Notes: generated by a model not told the origin, from the letters alone. A stretch of DNA of 35,947 nt from Azonexus sp. (GCA_031277255.1 JAITMS010000004.1:1-35947); one strand, 5' to 3'; positions 16,265 to 25,525 are shown, numbered from the stretch's first letter. Program-made: numbers and translations.

Positions 16265-17599
16265 TCAAATATGCTGACGGACTTCCAATTTATTCTGCCA
16301 TAGCGTGGTTGCTGAATCCAGACACTTTACCGCGATCAGGGATAACTTTTTGCCGTCGACGCAACACTTGCCGGCGACCCAGACGTGGCTGACGGCTTCC
16401 CGTCCGGCGACATGGACGAGATGCGAAACCGGGTCGAAGCAGGGGCGGCATTCCAGACTACCGAGGTCGACGGCGCACAGGTCGGCGGCCTTGCCGGGCG
16501 TCAGCGAGCCGATGTCATGGCCGAGGCCAAGGGCGGTCGCGCCGCCCATCGTCGCCATGCGCAGCGCCTGCCGCGCCGGTAGCGCGGCGGCGTCGCCGCT
16601 GACGCCTTTGGCCAGCAGCGCGGCGAGACGCATTTCGCCAAACAGGTCGAGACGGTTGTTGCTGGCGGCGCTGTCGGTGCCGAGGCCGATGTTGATGTCG
16701 CGCCGCAGCATCTTGGCAATCGGCGCGAAGCCGCTGGCGAGTTTGAGGTTGGAGGTCGGGCAGTGGGCGAGATGGCTGCCGGTTGCGGTCAGGAGGTCGA
16801 TTTCCGCCTCGTTGAGATGGACGCCGTGCACGCCGATGAAGGCGGGGCCGAGCAGACCGAGGCGATGCAGGCGAACGAGCGGCGAATAGCCGTCGCGCTG
16901 CCGGGCCTCGTCGACTTCCTGCCGGGTTTCGTGGAGGTGGCAATGGATGGGCAGGCCAAGCTGCCCGGCGAGTATGGCGATCCGCTCGAAACTCGCGTCC
17001 GACACGGTGTAAGGCGCGTGCGGCGCGAGGCAAAAGGAAATCAGCGGCTGGTCGCGCCATTGTTCGCGGACGGCCAGGCCCTTGTGCAGATAATCCTCGG
17101 CGTCGCTGGCGTAAGCGGTGGGAAATTCCAGCGTGGTCAGGCCGAGCGCGGCGCGCATGCCGAATTCCGTGGCCGCCGTGGCGGCGGCTTCGGGGAAGAA
17201 ATACATGTCGTTGAAACAGGTGATGCCGCCCCGCAACATTTCGGCGCAGGCGAGCCGCGTGCCGTCGAGCACGAATTGCGCTGAAAGCTGCGCCGCTTCG
17301 ACCGGCCAGATGTGTTTTTGCAGCCATTCCATGAGCGGCAGATCGTCGGCGAGGCCGCGCATCAGCGTCATCGCGGCGTGGGTGTGGAGATTGACGAGGC
17401 CGGGAATGAGAATGTGCGTCTCAAGCGTGACCCGCTCGCCGGGCTGGTAGCGGTCGCGCGCTTCAGAAGCGGGCAGGATGGCGAGAATGCGCCCGTCGCG
17501 CACCGCCAGGGCGTGATTTTCCAGCACGCAGTCGGGTTCGACCGGGGCGATCCAGCGCGCTTCAATCAGGAGGTCGATCGCTTCGGGGGCGGGCATCAT
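16265..17599 (-). CDS. mtaD: 5-methylthioadenosine/S-adenosylhomocysteine deaminase-type amidohydrolase
   Basis: A 444-residue TRZ/ATZ-family amidohydrolase. Zinc-binding HTH is at residues 72-74 (GLVNLHTHAAMTLMRGL), followed by FCLAPHAPYTVSD, IHCHLHETRQEV, GVHGVHLNEAEI, HCPTSNLKLASGFAPI and GLGTDSAASNNRLDLF. This is the expected order for the (alpha/beta)8 barrel. It probably deaminates methylthioadenosine or SAH to the inosine form, in methionine/SAM salvage; other amine-purine substrates cannot be excluded. The start could be ATG 17599 or the next ATG, 17596; a TTG at 17602 is less likely. It is divergent from gyrA across about 100 bp. Confidence 0.85.
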   Translation of the reverse strand: MMPAPEAIDLLIEARWIAPVEPDCVLENHALAVRDGRILAILPASEARDRYQPGERVTLETHILIPGLVNLHTHAAMTLMRGLADDLPLMEWLQKHIWPVEAAQLSAQFVLDGTRLACAEMLRGGITCFNDMYFFPEAAATAATEFGMRAALGLTTLEFPTAYASDAEDYLHKGLAVREQWRDQPLISFCLAPHAPYTVSDASFERIAILAGQLGLPIHCHLHETRQEVDEARQRDGYSPLVRLHRLGLLGPAFIGVHGVHLNEAEIDLLTATGSHLAHCPTSNLKLASGFAPIAKMLRRDINIGLGTDSAASNNRLDLFGEMRLAALLAKGVSGDAAALPARQALRMATMGGATALGLGHDIGSLTPGKAADLCAVDLGSLECRPCFDPVSHLVHVAGREAVSHVWVAGKCCVDGKKLSLIAVKCLDSATTLWQNKLEVRQHI

Positions 17600-17640
17600 C
17601 AAAAGGGGAGGGGGCGGCGGGCGGTGAGTGTCAGCGTGTT

Positions 17641-17646
17641 AAAATA
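17641..17646 (+). promoter_or_regulatory. Possible -10 box for gyrA
   Basis: TAAAAT sits in the most AT-rich stretch of the mtaD-gyrA gap (17639-17655), about 55 bases before the gyrA ATG. No convincing -35 is visible, so this is a weak call. Confidence 0.3.
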
Positions 17647-17701
17647 ACAAATTCCGCTCAATTCAACCAACCGCCGCGCCCGCAGCGCGACATGCAAGAT
17701 T

Positions 17702-20311
17702 ATGGATCAATTCGCCAAAGAAACCTTGCCAATCAGCCTCGAAGACGAGATGCGGCGCTCCTATCTCGATTATGCGATGAGCGTGATCGTTGGCCGGGCG
17801 CTGCCGGACGCGCGCGACGGCCTCAAACCCGTGCATCGCCGCGTGCTGTACGCGATGCACGAAACCAACAATGTCTGGAACCGCCCCTTCGTCAAATGCG
17901 CCCGCGTCGTCGGCGAGGTCATGGGTAAATACCACCCGCACGGCGATACGGCTATTTACGACACGCTGGTGCGGATGGCCCAGGATTTTTCCTTGCGCTA
18001 CACGCTGGTCGACGGCCAGGGCAATTTCGGCTCGGTCGATGGCGACAACCCGGCGGCCATGCGCTACACCGAATGTCGGCTGGATCGTATCAGTTCCGAA
18101 CTGACCGCCGACATCGACAAGGAAACCGTCGATTTCGAGCCGAATTACGACGGCAAGGAGCTGGAACCCTCGGTTTTGCCGACGCGCCTGCCCAATCTCC
18201 TCATCAACGGCTCCGCCGGTATCGCCGTCGGTATGGCGACCAATATTCCGCCGCACAATCTGGGTGAAGTCATCGCCGGGTGCCTGGCGCTCCTGGCGCA
18301 ACCAGCCATGAGTATTGACGAATTGATCGGCTTGATCCCGGCGCCGGATTTCCCCACCGCCGGTCTGATTTACGGCCTGGAAGGCGTGCACGACGCTTAC
18401 CGCAGCGGGCGGGGCCGTCTCGTCATGCGCGCCCGCACGCATTTCGAGGACATGGGAAAAAGCGATCGGCAGGCGCTGATCGTCGATGAAATTCCCTATC
18501 AGGTGAACAAGAAGTCGCTGATCGAGAAAATTGCCGAACTGGTCAACGACAAAAAAATCGAGGGCATTTCCGACATCCGCGACGAGTCCGACAAATCCGG
18601 GATGCGCATCGTCATCGAGTTAAAGCGCGGCGAAGTCGGCGAGGTCATCCTCAACAACCTGTACAAGCAGACGCAGTTGCAGGACACCTTCGGCATGAAC
18701 ATGGTGGCCTTGGTCGACGGCCAGCCGCGTCTGCTGAACTTGAAGCAGGCGCTGGAATGCTTCCTCTCGCACCGGCGCGAGGTGGTCACCCGGCGCACGG
18801 TGTTTGAATTGAAGAAGGCGCGCGAGCGCGGTCACGTTTTGGAAGGTCTGGCCGTCGCGCTCTCCAACGTTGATGAGATCATCGCCCTCATCAAAGCCGC
18901 GCCGACGCCAGCCGAGGCCAAGATCGGCCTGATGGCCCGCGTCTGGCGCAGCCCGGTGGTCGAGGAGATGTTGCAACGGGCCGCCGCCGACGCCTCAAGG
19001 CCGGAAGGGCTGGCCCCGGAATTCGGCCTCTCGGCCCAGGGCTACCGCCTGTCGGAAGCCCAGGCGCAAGCGATTCTCGAACTCCGCCTGCAACGCCTGA
19101 CCGGCCTCGAACAAGACAAGATCGTCGATGAATACCGCGACATCATGGACAAGATCGTCGATCTGCTCGACATTCTGGAAAAGCCGGAACGCATCACCGG
19201 CATCATCGTCGATGAATTGAAAGCGGTGCGCGAGCAGTTCGGCGACGGGCGCAAGTCGGAAATCGTGCGCCACACGCAGGAACTCGGCGTCGAGGATCTG
19301 ATTACGCCGACCGACATGGTCGTCACCCTGTCGCATGGCGGCTACATCAAGGCCCAGCCGCTCGCCGACTACCGGGCGCAGAAGCGCGGCGGGCGCGGCA
19401 AACAGGCGGCGGCGATCAAGGACGAGGATTTCATCGACCATCTCTTTGTCGCCAACACCCACGACTACATCCTGTGCTTCTCCAACCGGGGCCGCTGCTA
19501 CTGGCTCAAGGTCTACGAAGCGCCGCAGGGCAGCCGGGCCAGCCGCGGCAAGCCGATCGTCAATCTCTTTCCGCTCGAAGACGGCGAAAAAATCAACGCC
19601 GTCCTGCCGGTCAAGGAATTCGCCGCCGACAAATACGTCTTCATGGCCACCCGTGGCGGCACGGTCAAGAAAACGCCGCTCTCCGACTTCTCCAACCCGC
19701 GCAAGGCCGGCATCATCGCCGTCGACCTGCTTGACGACGACTACCTGATCGGCGTCGAACTGACCACCGGCAAAAGCGACATCGTGCTCGTCTCCGACGG
19801 CGGCAAGGCCGTCTGGTTCGATGAGGAGGACGTTCGCCCGATGGGCCGCGGCGCCCGCGGCGTGCGCGGCATGAAGCTGCAACCGGGGCAGACGGTGATT
19901 TCGCTGCTGGTCGCCGAATCCGACCAGCAGACGGTGCTGGTCGCCACCGAAAACGGCTTCGGCAAGCGCACCGTGCTCGCCGATTTCCGCCTTTCCGGGC
20001 GCGGCGCCCAGGGCGTCAAGGCCATTGCCGATTCCGAGCGCAACGGCGTCGTGGTCGGCGCCAAGCTGGTCGATGACAGCGACGAGGTGATGCTGATAAC
20101 GACCGGCGGCGTGCTGATCCGCACCCGCGTCTCGGAAATTCGCGGCATGGGCCGGACCACCCAGGGCGTGACGCTGATCGCCCTCGATGACGGCGAAAAA
20201 CTGGCCGGTCTGGAAAAAGTCGCCGAATCCGCCTTGGAGTCCGACGCCGACAACGGCGGCGGCGAAGACGCCAGCGGCAATGAAGAAAACGGCAACGGAG
20301 AAAACCCATGA
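17702..20311 (+). CDS. gyrA: DNA gyrase subunit A
   Basis: An 869-residue type IIA topoisomerase subunit. The N-terminus is [20 protein letters not shown], and the active-site Tyr122 lies in AMRYTECRL. The quinolone region, [17 protein letters not shown], has Thr83 and Asp87; Thr83 is the normal residue in several Gram-negative groups, so it need not mark resistance. The C-terminal beta-pinwheel contains the GyrA-box-like QKRGGRGKQ at about 560, and the tail is acidic ([20 protein letters not shown]). With GyrB it introduces negative supercoils. Its stop codon overlaps the serC start (ATGA at 20308-20311), so serC is probably co-translated. Confidence 0.97.
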   Translation: MDQFAKETLPISLEDEMRRSYLDYAMSVIVGRALPDARDGLKPVHRRVLYAMHETNNVWNRPFVKCARVVGEVMGKYHPHGDTAIYDTLVRMAQDFSLRYTLVDGQGNFGSVDGDNPAAMRYTECRLDRISSELTADIDKETVDFEPNYDGKELEPSVLPTRLPNLLINGSAGIAVGMATNIPPHNLGEVIAGCLALLAQPAMSIDELIGLIPAPDFPTAGLIYGLEGVHDAYRSGRGRLVMRARTHFEDMGKSDRQALIVDEIPYQVNKKSLIEKIAELVNDKKIEGISDIRDESDKSGMRIVIELKRGEVGEVILNNLYKQTQLQDTFGMNMVALVDGQPRLLNLKQALECFLSHRREVVTRRTVFELKKARERGHVLEGLAVALSNVDEIIALIKAAPTPAEAKIGLMARVWRSPVVEEMLQRAAADASRPEGLAPEFGLSAQGYRLSEAQAQAILELRLQRLTGLEQDKIVDEYRDIMDKIVDLLDILEKPERITGIIVDELKAVREQFGDGRKSEIVRHTQELGVEDLITPTDMVVTLSHGGYIKAQPLADYRAQKRGGRGKQAAAIKDEDFIDHLFVANTHDYILCFSNRGRCYWLKVYEAPQGSRASRGKPIVNLFPLEDGEKINAVLPVKEFAADKYVFMATRGGTVKKTPLSDFSNPRKAGIIAVDLLDDDYLIGVELTTGKSDIVLVSDGGKAVWFDEEDVRPMGRGARGVRGMKLQPGQTVISLLVAESDQQTVLVATENGFGKRTVLADFRLSGRGAQGVKAIADSERNGVVVGAKLVDDSDEVMLITTGGVLIRTRVSEIRGMGRTTQGVTLIALDDGEKLAGLEKVAESALESDADNGGGEDASGNEENGNGENP

Positions 20312-21405
20312 CCCGCGCCTGGAATTTCAGCGCCGGTCCCGCCGCCCTGCCGGAAGACGTGCTCCGGCAGGCGCAGGAAGAACTGCTCGACTGGCGGGGC
20401 GCCGGATGCAGCGTGATGGAGATGAGCCATCGCGGCAAGGATTTCATGGCTATATTGGACGCCGCCGAAAGCGGCCTGCGCGAGCTTCTGGATATTCCTG
20501 ACTCATACAAGGCGCTGTTCCTGCAAGGCGGCGCGACGCAGCAATTTGCCCAGATTCCGCTGAACCTCCTGGCCGGTCGTTCCGCCGATTACATCGTGAC
20601 CGGCGCCTGGTCGCAAAAAGCCTTCAAGGAAGCGGCGCGCGTGGCGGGGGGCGCCGGTTCTATCCGCTGCGCGGCAACAACCGAAGCCAGCGGCTTCACC
20701 CGCCTGCCGGTGATGGAAGAAATCAGGCTCGACCCCTTTGCCGCCTACCTCCACGTCTGCACCAACGAAACCATCCACGGCGTCGAAATCACCGCCGAAC
20801 GCATTGCCGCAACCGGCGTGCCGCTGGTCGCCGACATGTCCTCGCACATTCTGTCCCGCCCCGTGCCGGTCGAAAAATTCGGCCTCATCTACGCCGGGGC
20901 GCAAAAAAACATCGGCCCTTCCGGCGTGACGCTGGTCATCATCCACCAAGACCTGCTCGGCATGGCCCCGCTGACCCTCCCGACCGTCATGGATTACGCC
21001 GTGCAGGCGGAAAACGGCTCGATGCTCAACACCCCGCCGACCTTCGCCATCTACGTCGCCGGGCTGGTCTTCCAGTGGCTCAAACGTCAGGGCGGGCTAC
21101 CCGCAATGGCCGCCATCAACGCCGAAAAAGCCGCAATGCTCTACGCCGCCATCGACGACTCCGGCGGCTTTTATAGCAACCCGGTCGACGCCGATTGCCG
21201 CTCGCGCATGAACGTCCCGTTCACACTGGCCGACGCCCGGCTCGACGCCGCTTTCCTCGAACAAGCCAAAACCGCCCGCCTGCTCGGCCTCAAAGGCCAC
21301 AAATCCGTCGGCGGCATGAGAGCCTCGCTGTACAACGCGGTTTCCATCGAGGCGGTCAAGGTGCTGGTCGAGTTCATGGGTGATTTCGCCAAACGCAATG
21401 GGTAA
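20308..21405 (+). CDS. serC: Phosphoserine aminotransferase
   Basis: A 365-residue PLP-dependent aminotransferase that makes 3-phosphoserine (and takes part in pyridoxal synthesis). It shows [15 protein letters not shown] at the start, [18 protein letters not shown] for phosphate/PLP contacts, and [14 protein letters not shown] with the Schiff-base Lys200. The C-terminus, [20 protein letters not shown], is normal and complete. A sequence similar to the KGHKSVGG coding stretch occurs again at about 22162, after the toxin-antitoxin pair. In related genomes pheA normally follows serC directly. Confidence 0.96.
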   Translation: MTRAWNFSAGPAALPEDVLRQAQEELLDWRGAGCSVMEMSHRGKDFMAILDAAESGLRELLDIPDSYKALFLQGGATQQFAQIPLNLLAGRSADYIVTGAWSQKAFKEAARVAGGAGSIRCAATTEASGFTRLPVMEEIRLDPFAAYLHVCTNETIHGVEITAERIAATGVPLVADMSSHILSRPVPVEKFGLIYAGAQKNIGPSGVTLVIIHQDLLGMAPLTLPTVMDYAVQAENGSMLNTPPTFAIYVAGLVFQWLKRQGGLPAMAAINAEKAAMLYAAIDDSGGFYSNPVDADCRSRMNVPFTLADARLDAAFLEQAKTARLLGLKGHKSVGGMRASLYNAVSIEAVKVLVEFMGDFAKRNG

Positions 21406-21470
21406 ATGGCTTATTGACTTTCAAAGACTGGTCGGTATGCTGGTCTGAACACCCCGTGACGGGAGGCATG

Positions 21471-21710
21471 ATGAAAATCGAAGTCGGCGCTTACGAGGCG
21501 AAAACCAAGCTGCCGGAGCTTCTCCGGGGCGTCCAAATGGGCAAGCAATACACCATCACCAACCGCGGCGTGGCGATTGCCGATCTCGTCCCGACTGAGG
21601 GCGCCAAGCGCCATCAAGCCGCCGCCGTTGAACAGATGAAGGCTTTCATGGCGAGAAACCCGGTCAAAGGCGTGGATATCAAGGCTTTGATTGAGGAAGG
21701 CCGGGCATGA
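21471..21710 (+). CDS. Phd/YefM-type antitoxin
   Basis: A 79-residue protein: KIEVGAYEAKTKLPELLRGV, then YTITNRGVAIADLVP, then a helical C-terminal tail. This is the usual arrangement of Phd/YefM antitoxins, with an N-terminal DNA-binding, dimerising domain and a toxin-neutralising tail. The Shine-Dalgarno sequence GGGAGG (21461-21466) lies 4 bases from the ATG at 21471 but only 1 base from the ATG at 21468, so 21471 is preferred; a longer frame from 21414 has no such support. The stop overlaps the toxin start (ATGA). The pair probably autorepresses from a promoter in the 65-bp gap after serC. Confidence 0.88.
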   Translation: MKIEVGAYEAKTKLPELLRGVQMGKQYTITNRGVAIADLVPTEGAKRHQAAAVEQMKAFMARNPVKGVDIKALIEEGRA

Positions 21711-22123
21711 ATTTCGTGCTCGACAATTCCGTCGTCATGCGCTGGTACTTCGGCGACGGCTCCGCGCCCGATCTCGAATACGCCTCCCGTGTCCTTGACA
21801 GCATGACTGACGCCGAGGCGATCGTACCCGGCGTGTGGGGCCTGGAGGTTGCCAACGTCCTGACACGCGCCGAAGCCAAGGGCCTGACGACCGAAACGCG
21901 CAGCGAAACCTTCGTCAGTATGTTGCATCACATGAACATCCGCACCGACAGCGCAACGTCAGCGCAAGCCCTGTCGGCTATCCTGCAACTGGCTCGGCGC
22001 TTCAAGCTGTCATCCTACGACGCCGCCTACCTTGAACTCGCCATGCGCGAGGCGCTGCCGTTGGCGACCCTGGACGATGACCTGCGACGCGCGGCACAGC
22101 GTGCGGGGGTGGAGCGGTTTTGA
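21707..22123 (+). CDS. vapC: PIN-domain toxin (VapC family ribonuclease)
   Basis: A 138-residue PIN domain. The acidic metal-binding residues are in place: Asp6 (FVLDNSVVMRW), Glu47 (WGLEVANVL), Asp105 (LSSYDAAYLELA) and Asp123 (PLATLDDDLRRAA). VapC toxins are Mg-dependent endoribonucleases that cut specific tRNAs or rRNA. It overlaps the antitoxin by 4 bases. The active-site set is complete, so it is probably functional. The pair interrupts the serC-pheA junction and is a typical horizontally acquired unit. Confidence 0.92.
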   Translation: MNFVLDNSVVMRWYFGDGSAPDLEYASRVLDSMTDAEAIVPGVWGLEVANVLTRAEAKGLTTETRSETFVSMLHHMNIRTDSATSAQALSAILQLARRFKLSSYDAAYLELAMREALPLATLDDDLRRAAQRAGVERF

Positions 22124-22161
22124 GTGAAATGAAGAATGACGAATAGGCTGCATTTCTGGTG

Positions 22162-22200
22162 CAAGGCCACAAATTTGTCGGTGGAATCAATGGGCGTTAG
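22162..22200 (+). pseudogene. Possible remnant of a serC 3' end
   Basis: CAAGGCCACAAATTTGTCGG encodes QGHKFVG and continues as GINGR and a stop (TAG, 22198-22200). In serC the segment 21292-21321 encodes [10 protein letters not shown]. About 22 of 28 bases match, including 12 in a row, and two of the changes are synonymous. It is short, so chance is not excluded; if real, it marks an old serC end displaced when the toxin-antitoxin pair arrived. Confidence 0.35.
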
Positions 22201-22247
22201 TTTTTTGGAGGAGCTGTGGAAAAATCTTGGAAAACCACAATAGTAAC

Positions 22248-22340
22248 CGTAGGATGGGTAGAGCGCAGCGAAACCCATCAAACCAGGATTTTGCCGTGCT
22301 TGGCATGATGGGTATCGCCTTCGGCTCCACCCATCCTACG
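22248..22340 (+). repeat. Palindromic ~90-bp intergenic element, copy C
   Basis: The ends, CGTAGGATGGGTAGAGCGCA and CGGCTCCACCCATCCTACG, are near-perfect inverted copies, with inner blocks GCGAAACCCATCAAA and GATGGGTATCGCCTTCG. It has the same orientation as copy B and the opposite one to copy A. An open frame (from 22227) reads through it as MGRAQRNPSNQ, a peptide often produced by translating such repeats, so that frame extension is not a gene start. Confidence 0.88.
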
Positions 22341-22379
22341 CTGGCTGTCCCTGATTCAAAAATTTTCTCTGAGGGCAAC

Positions 22380-23069
22380 ATGGACAGCAACAAACCCACC
22401 GCCTTATTCAATATCGACATGCGCGACGCATCTCCTGCGGCGAACTGTCTTGATTCCCTCAATATATTTCCTCTTGCTGTGGAGCGGATGCGCGATGGTG
22501 CGGACGAGACGGGAACTGTGGAGATGTTTCGTTCAGACATTCATTCAACTTTTGCCGCGCTGCAATTCGCTGATCGCAGTGGCATGTTGCTCGTAGCGGC
22601 GACGGCGCAAGATATGCTCTATCGCCATATCGCGCAGCTCACGATGTGTGATCGGTACACGCGGCTTTATTGCGCAATGGTCGTGCGTTATTTCTTTGAC
22701 CACTTGACAGTGATGGGCTTCCGAACTTTTTACATTCTCGACAACACGATCCAAGAAGACCGTTTGGCGGCTACGCTGGAATTATTCGAGCTATCTGGCA
22801 TTGCCACCACCATGCCGCAGCGTGATGGGCTTGAGTGGTTGGGACTCTCTAACAAGATTCGCACCGATCTGGAGGCGACGAGACATGCCATCTATATTGA
22901 GCCAGATGCCAGCGTTAATCACTTGGAAGCCGCGCGGGAGCTCGCAAATGAAATTTCGTGCATTTCCACATTCAGAAGCCGCAGCCCAGACGATCTGCGA
23001 TTTGAAATCGTCAATTTTCACGATTCATTTTTTGATGTTGGACCGGCGGGTTCAAACCCGCCCTACTAA
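22380..23069 (+). CDS. Orphan hypothetical protein
   Basis: A 229-residue protein, not recognised. The start is taken at MDSNKPTALFNIDMRD (22380), just after GAGGG at 22371-22375, because the longer frame runs through the palindromic element. There is no signal peptide and no convincing TM segment. Visible features are a hydrophobic/aromatic helix (YCAMVVRYFFDHLTVMGFRT), FYILDNTIQEDRLAATLELF and HAIYIEPDASVNHLEAARE. The last residues, GPAGSNPPY, come from another hairpin repeat at 23045-23062, so the original C-terminus may have been lost. Base composition and codon use are more AT-rich than in serC and pheA, which suggests transfer. It may be a decaying gene. Confidence 0.55.
   Translation: MDSNKPTALFNIDMRDASPAANCLDSLNIFPLAVERMRDGADETGTVEMFRSDIHSTFAALQFADRSGMLLVAATAQDMLYRHIAQLTMCDRYTRLYCAMVVRYFFDHLTVMGFRTFYILDNTIQEDRLAATLELFELSGIATTMPQRDGLEWLGLSNKIRTDLEATRHAIYIEPDASVNHLEAARELANEISCISTFRSRSPDDLRFEIVNFHDSFFDVGPAGSNPPY
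23045..23062. repeat. Short perfect hairpin repeat
   Basis: GGCGGG and CCCGCC are separated by TTCAAA. This is a compact palindrome of a type often found scattered in proteobacterial intergenic DNA. It provides the last codons of the orphan gene and lies 20 bases before pheA. Confidence 0.6.
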
Positions 23070-23081
23070 GCATGTGATCGA

Positions 23082-24185
23082 ATGACCGACGACCTCTCAA
23101 AAGCCCTTGCCAGCGTCCGCGCCGATATTGACCGGATTGACGGTGAACTGTTGAAGCTCCTCAACGAGCGCGCCCGTTGCGCCCAGAAGGTTGGCGAAAT
23201 CAAGGCGGCGCATGGCGAGGGCGGGCATATTTACCGGCCTGAGCGCGAGGCGCAGGTGTTGCGGCGCTTGCAGGAGGCCAATCCGGGGCCGTTGCCGGGC
23301 GAGGACATCACTTTTTTCTTCCGCGAGGTGATGTCGGCCTGCCTGTCGCTCGAGCAGCCGCTCGCCATCGCTTTTCTCGGCCCGCTCGGTACCTTTTCCG
23401 AATCGGCGGCGACCCGGCATTTCGGCCATGCCGCCCGCTTGCAGCCGCAGAGTTCGATTGACGATGTGTTCCGCGAGGTCGAGTCCGGCCATGCCCATTA
23501 CGCGGTCGCGCCGGTCGAAAATTCGACCGAGGGCGCGGTCGGGCGGACGATGGATTTGCTGCTCGGCACGCCGCTCAAAATCTGCGGCGAGGTGGTACTG
23601 CGCATCCACCAGAATCTGCTCTCGCGCGAGACGGATCTGAGCGCCATCCGGCGTGTTTATTCGCATGCCCAGTCGCTGGCGCAGTGCCATGAATGGCTCA
23701 ACCGCATGTTGCCCGCCGCTCAGCGCATTTCGGTCGGCAGCAATGCCGAAGCCGCCCGGCTGGCAGCAGATAAAGAAGGTACTGCGGCGGGCGCGGCAGC
23801 GATTGCCGGAGCGGCGGCGGCGGCGCGTTACGATCTGCCCAAATTGGCCGAGAACATCGAGGACGAGCCGAACAACACCACACGCTTTCTCGTTCTCGGC
23901 CCTCACGACGCCGGGCCGTCGGGGCGCGACAAGACTTCGCTCATCATGTCGGCCCCGAACCGCACCGGCGCTTTGCATGAATTGCTGCTTTCTTTCTCGG
24001 AGGCGGGTGTCTCGATGTCGCGCCTGGAATCGCGGCCAACGCGCAATACCTTGTGGGAATATCTCTTTTATGTCGATGTCGAAGGCCACCGCGAGGATGC
24101 GGCGGTCAAGCGCGCCCTTGATGAACTGGGCCGCCGCGCCGCTTACCTGAAAATCCTCGGCTCCTATCCGGTGGCCGTTTATTGA
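23082..24185 (+). CDS. pheA: Bifunctional chorismate mutase / prephenate dehydratase (P-protein)
   Basis: 367 residues in three parts. A chorismate mutase (AroQ-type helices) at about 5-90 has the motif VRADIDRIDGELLKLLNERA. A prephenate dehydratase at about 95-275 has AFLGPLGTFSESAA, the VAPVENSTEGAVGRTMDLLL motif and NNTTRFLVLG with the catalytic TRF. An ACT domain at about 285-360 has RTGALHELLLSFSEAGVSMS and the LESRP motif for phenylalanine feedback. It converts chorismate via prephenate to phenylpyruvate. It belongs to the serC-pheA-hisC-tyrA biosynthetic row. Confidence 0.96.
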   Translation: MTDDLSKALASVRADIDRIDGELLKLLNERARCAQKVGEIKAAHGEGGHIYRPEREAQVLRRLQEANPGPLPGEDITFFFREVMSACLSLEQPLAIAFLGPLGTFSESAATRHFGHAARLQPQSSIDDVFREVESGHAHYAVAPVENSTEGAVGRTMDLLLGTPLKICGEVVLRIHQNLLSRETDLSAIRRVYSHAQSLAQCHEWLNRMLPAAQRISVGSNAEAARLAADKEGTAAGAAAIAGAAAAARYDLPKLAENIEDEPNNTTRFLVLGPHDAGPSGRDKTSLIMSAPNRTGALHELLLSFSEAGVSMSRLESRPTRNTLWEYLFYVDVEGHREDAAVKRALDELGRRAAYLKILGSYPVAVY

Positions 24186-24263
24186 GAAATTGTCTTGAAA
24201 AATACCCCGCCACAAAGCATACAAGCCGCCTCCCGCCTGTTCACTCTGAGCTTGTCACGACCT

Positions 24264-24339
24264 CCGTTCGCCCTGAGCTTGTCGAAGGGCGGCGCGGAGA
24301 GCGGTATAAATGGGCTTCGACAAGCTCAGCCCGAACGGG
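24264..24339. repeat. Inverted repeat, CCGTTCGCCCTGAGC type
   Basis: Arms 24264-24290 (CCGTTCGCCCTGAGCTTGTC onward) and 24312-24339 are imperfect inverted copies of about 27 bases around a 21-base centre. A degraded third arm (CACTCTGAGCTTGTC) lies at 24242-24256. It is the same family as 13979-14056. It fills the pheA-hisC gap (204 bp), in which I see no gene. Confidence 0.8.
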
Positions 24340-24389
24340 TGTGGGGGCATATCGGGATTATTTGTTGAGGCAACTTTTGAGGAATCACC

Positions 24390-25496
24390 ATGAATCTCGC
24401 CGAACAGGCGTTACCCTATATCCGCGCCATTTCACCCTACCAGCCGGGCAAGCCGATTACCGAACTGGCCCGCGAAATGGGCATTCCGGTCGAGCGCATC
24501 GTCAAGCTGGCCTCCAACGAAAACCCGCTCGGCATGAGTCCGCAGGCGCGAGAGGCCGTTGACAAAGCCATCGCCGGTATCGAGCGTTATCCCGATCAGT
24601 TCGATCTGGTCGCCAAAATCGCCGCCCGTGGCAAGGTCGACGCCAAACAGGTGGTGCTCGGCAACGGCTCCAACGATGTGCTTGACCTTGCCGCCCGCGT
24701 CTTTCTCGCGCCGGGGCGTTCCGCCGTCTTTGCCCAGTATGCCTTTGCCGTTTATCCGCTGGCGACTTTATCGGCGGGCGCCGAGTTGATCGCCGCCCCG
24801 GCCAGGGATTACGGCCACGACCTCGCCGCCATGCGCGCCGCCATCCGGCCCGATACGCGCCTCGTCTGGATCGCCAATCCGAACAACCCGACCGGCAACT
24901 TCCTGCCCTATGCCGAAGTCCGCGCTTTTCTCGAAACTGTGCCGAGGGAAGTCGTCGTCGTCCTCGATGAAGCCTACAACGACTACCTGCCACCCACCGA
25001 CCGCGTTGATGCCGCGGGCTGGATCGAGGATTTTCCCAATCTCGTCATCTGCCGCACCTTCTCCAAAATCTATGGCCTCGCCGGTTTGCGCGTCGGCTAC
25101 GCGCTGGCCGCGCCCGCCGTCGCCGACCTGATGAATCGCGTCCGCCAGCCCTTCAACGTCAACAATCTGGCGCTGGCGGCGGCGGTCGCGGCGCTCGACG
25201 ACGACGCCTTCCTCGCCGCCAGTTATCAACAGAACCGCAGCGGCATGGCCCAGATCATCGCCGGGCTGGACAGTTTCGGACTTGAATACATCGCCCCGCA
25301 CGGCAATTTCGTCACCTTCAAACTCAGCGACGCCGCCGCCGTCAACCAGAGACTGCTGCGCCAGGGCGTCATCGTCCGCCCCCTCGGCGGCTACGGCCTG
25401 CCCGACTGGCTGCGCGTGACCATCGGCACGACGGCGGAAAACAGCCGCTTCCTTGAGGCGCTGGGGCAGGCGTTGTCAATGGCCTCAGGCTGTTAA
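24390..25496 (+). CDS. hisC: Histidinol-phosphate aminotransferase
   Basis: A 368-residue class I/II PLP aminotransferase. It shows VKLASNENPLGMSPQAREAV near the start, GNGSNDVLDL for PLP phosphate, IANPNNPTGN, VVLDEAYNDY with the PLP-contacting Asp, and FSKIYGLAGLRVGYA with the Schiff-base Lys226. It makes histidinol phosphate in histidine synthesis. In this aromatic-amino-acid context the betaproteobacterial enzyme may also transaminate phenylpyruvate and 4-hydroxyphenylpyruvate; that is an inference from neighbours. In related genomes tyrA follows directly, whereas here about 2.4 kb of other DNA intervenes. Confidence 0.95.
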   Translation: MNLAEQALPYIRAISPYQPGKPITELAREMGIPVERIVKLASNENPLGMSPQAREAVDKAIAGIERYPDQFDLVAKIAARGKVDAKQVVLGNGSNDVLDLAARVFLAPGRSAVFAQYAFAVYPLATLSAGAELIAAPARDYGHDLAAMRAAIRPDTRLVWIANPNNPTGNFLPYAEVRAFLETVPREVVVVLDEAYNDYLPPTDRVDAAGWIEDFPNLVICRTFSKIYGLAGLRVGYALAAPAVADLMNRVRQPFNVNNLALAAAVAALDDDAFLAASYQQNRSGMAQIIAGLDSFGLEYIAPHGNFVTFKLSDAAAVNQRLLRQGVIVRPLGGYGLPDWLRVTIGTTAENSRFLEALGQALSMASGC

Positions 25497-25525
25497 GATG
25501 CGTCTTTCATTTGGAGTGAAGCAAG

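Noticed and set aside
17939..17967. GyrA Thr83 as a quinolone-resistance mutation
   Set aside because: Thr at this position is the normal residue in several Gram-negative lineages; without a wild-type relative it cannot be called a mutation.
22227..22379. N-terminal extension of the orphan gene
   Set aside because: It translates palindromic element C (GRAQRNPSN), so it is a by-product of the repeat.
23045..23062. Possible T-arm of a tRNA (GGTTCAAAC-like)
   Set aside because: The stem pairs as GGCGGG/CCCGCC around a 6-base loop, which is not a T-arm, and no acceptor or anticodon arms are present.
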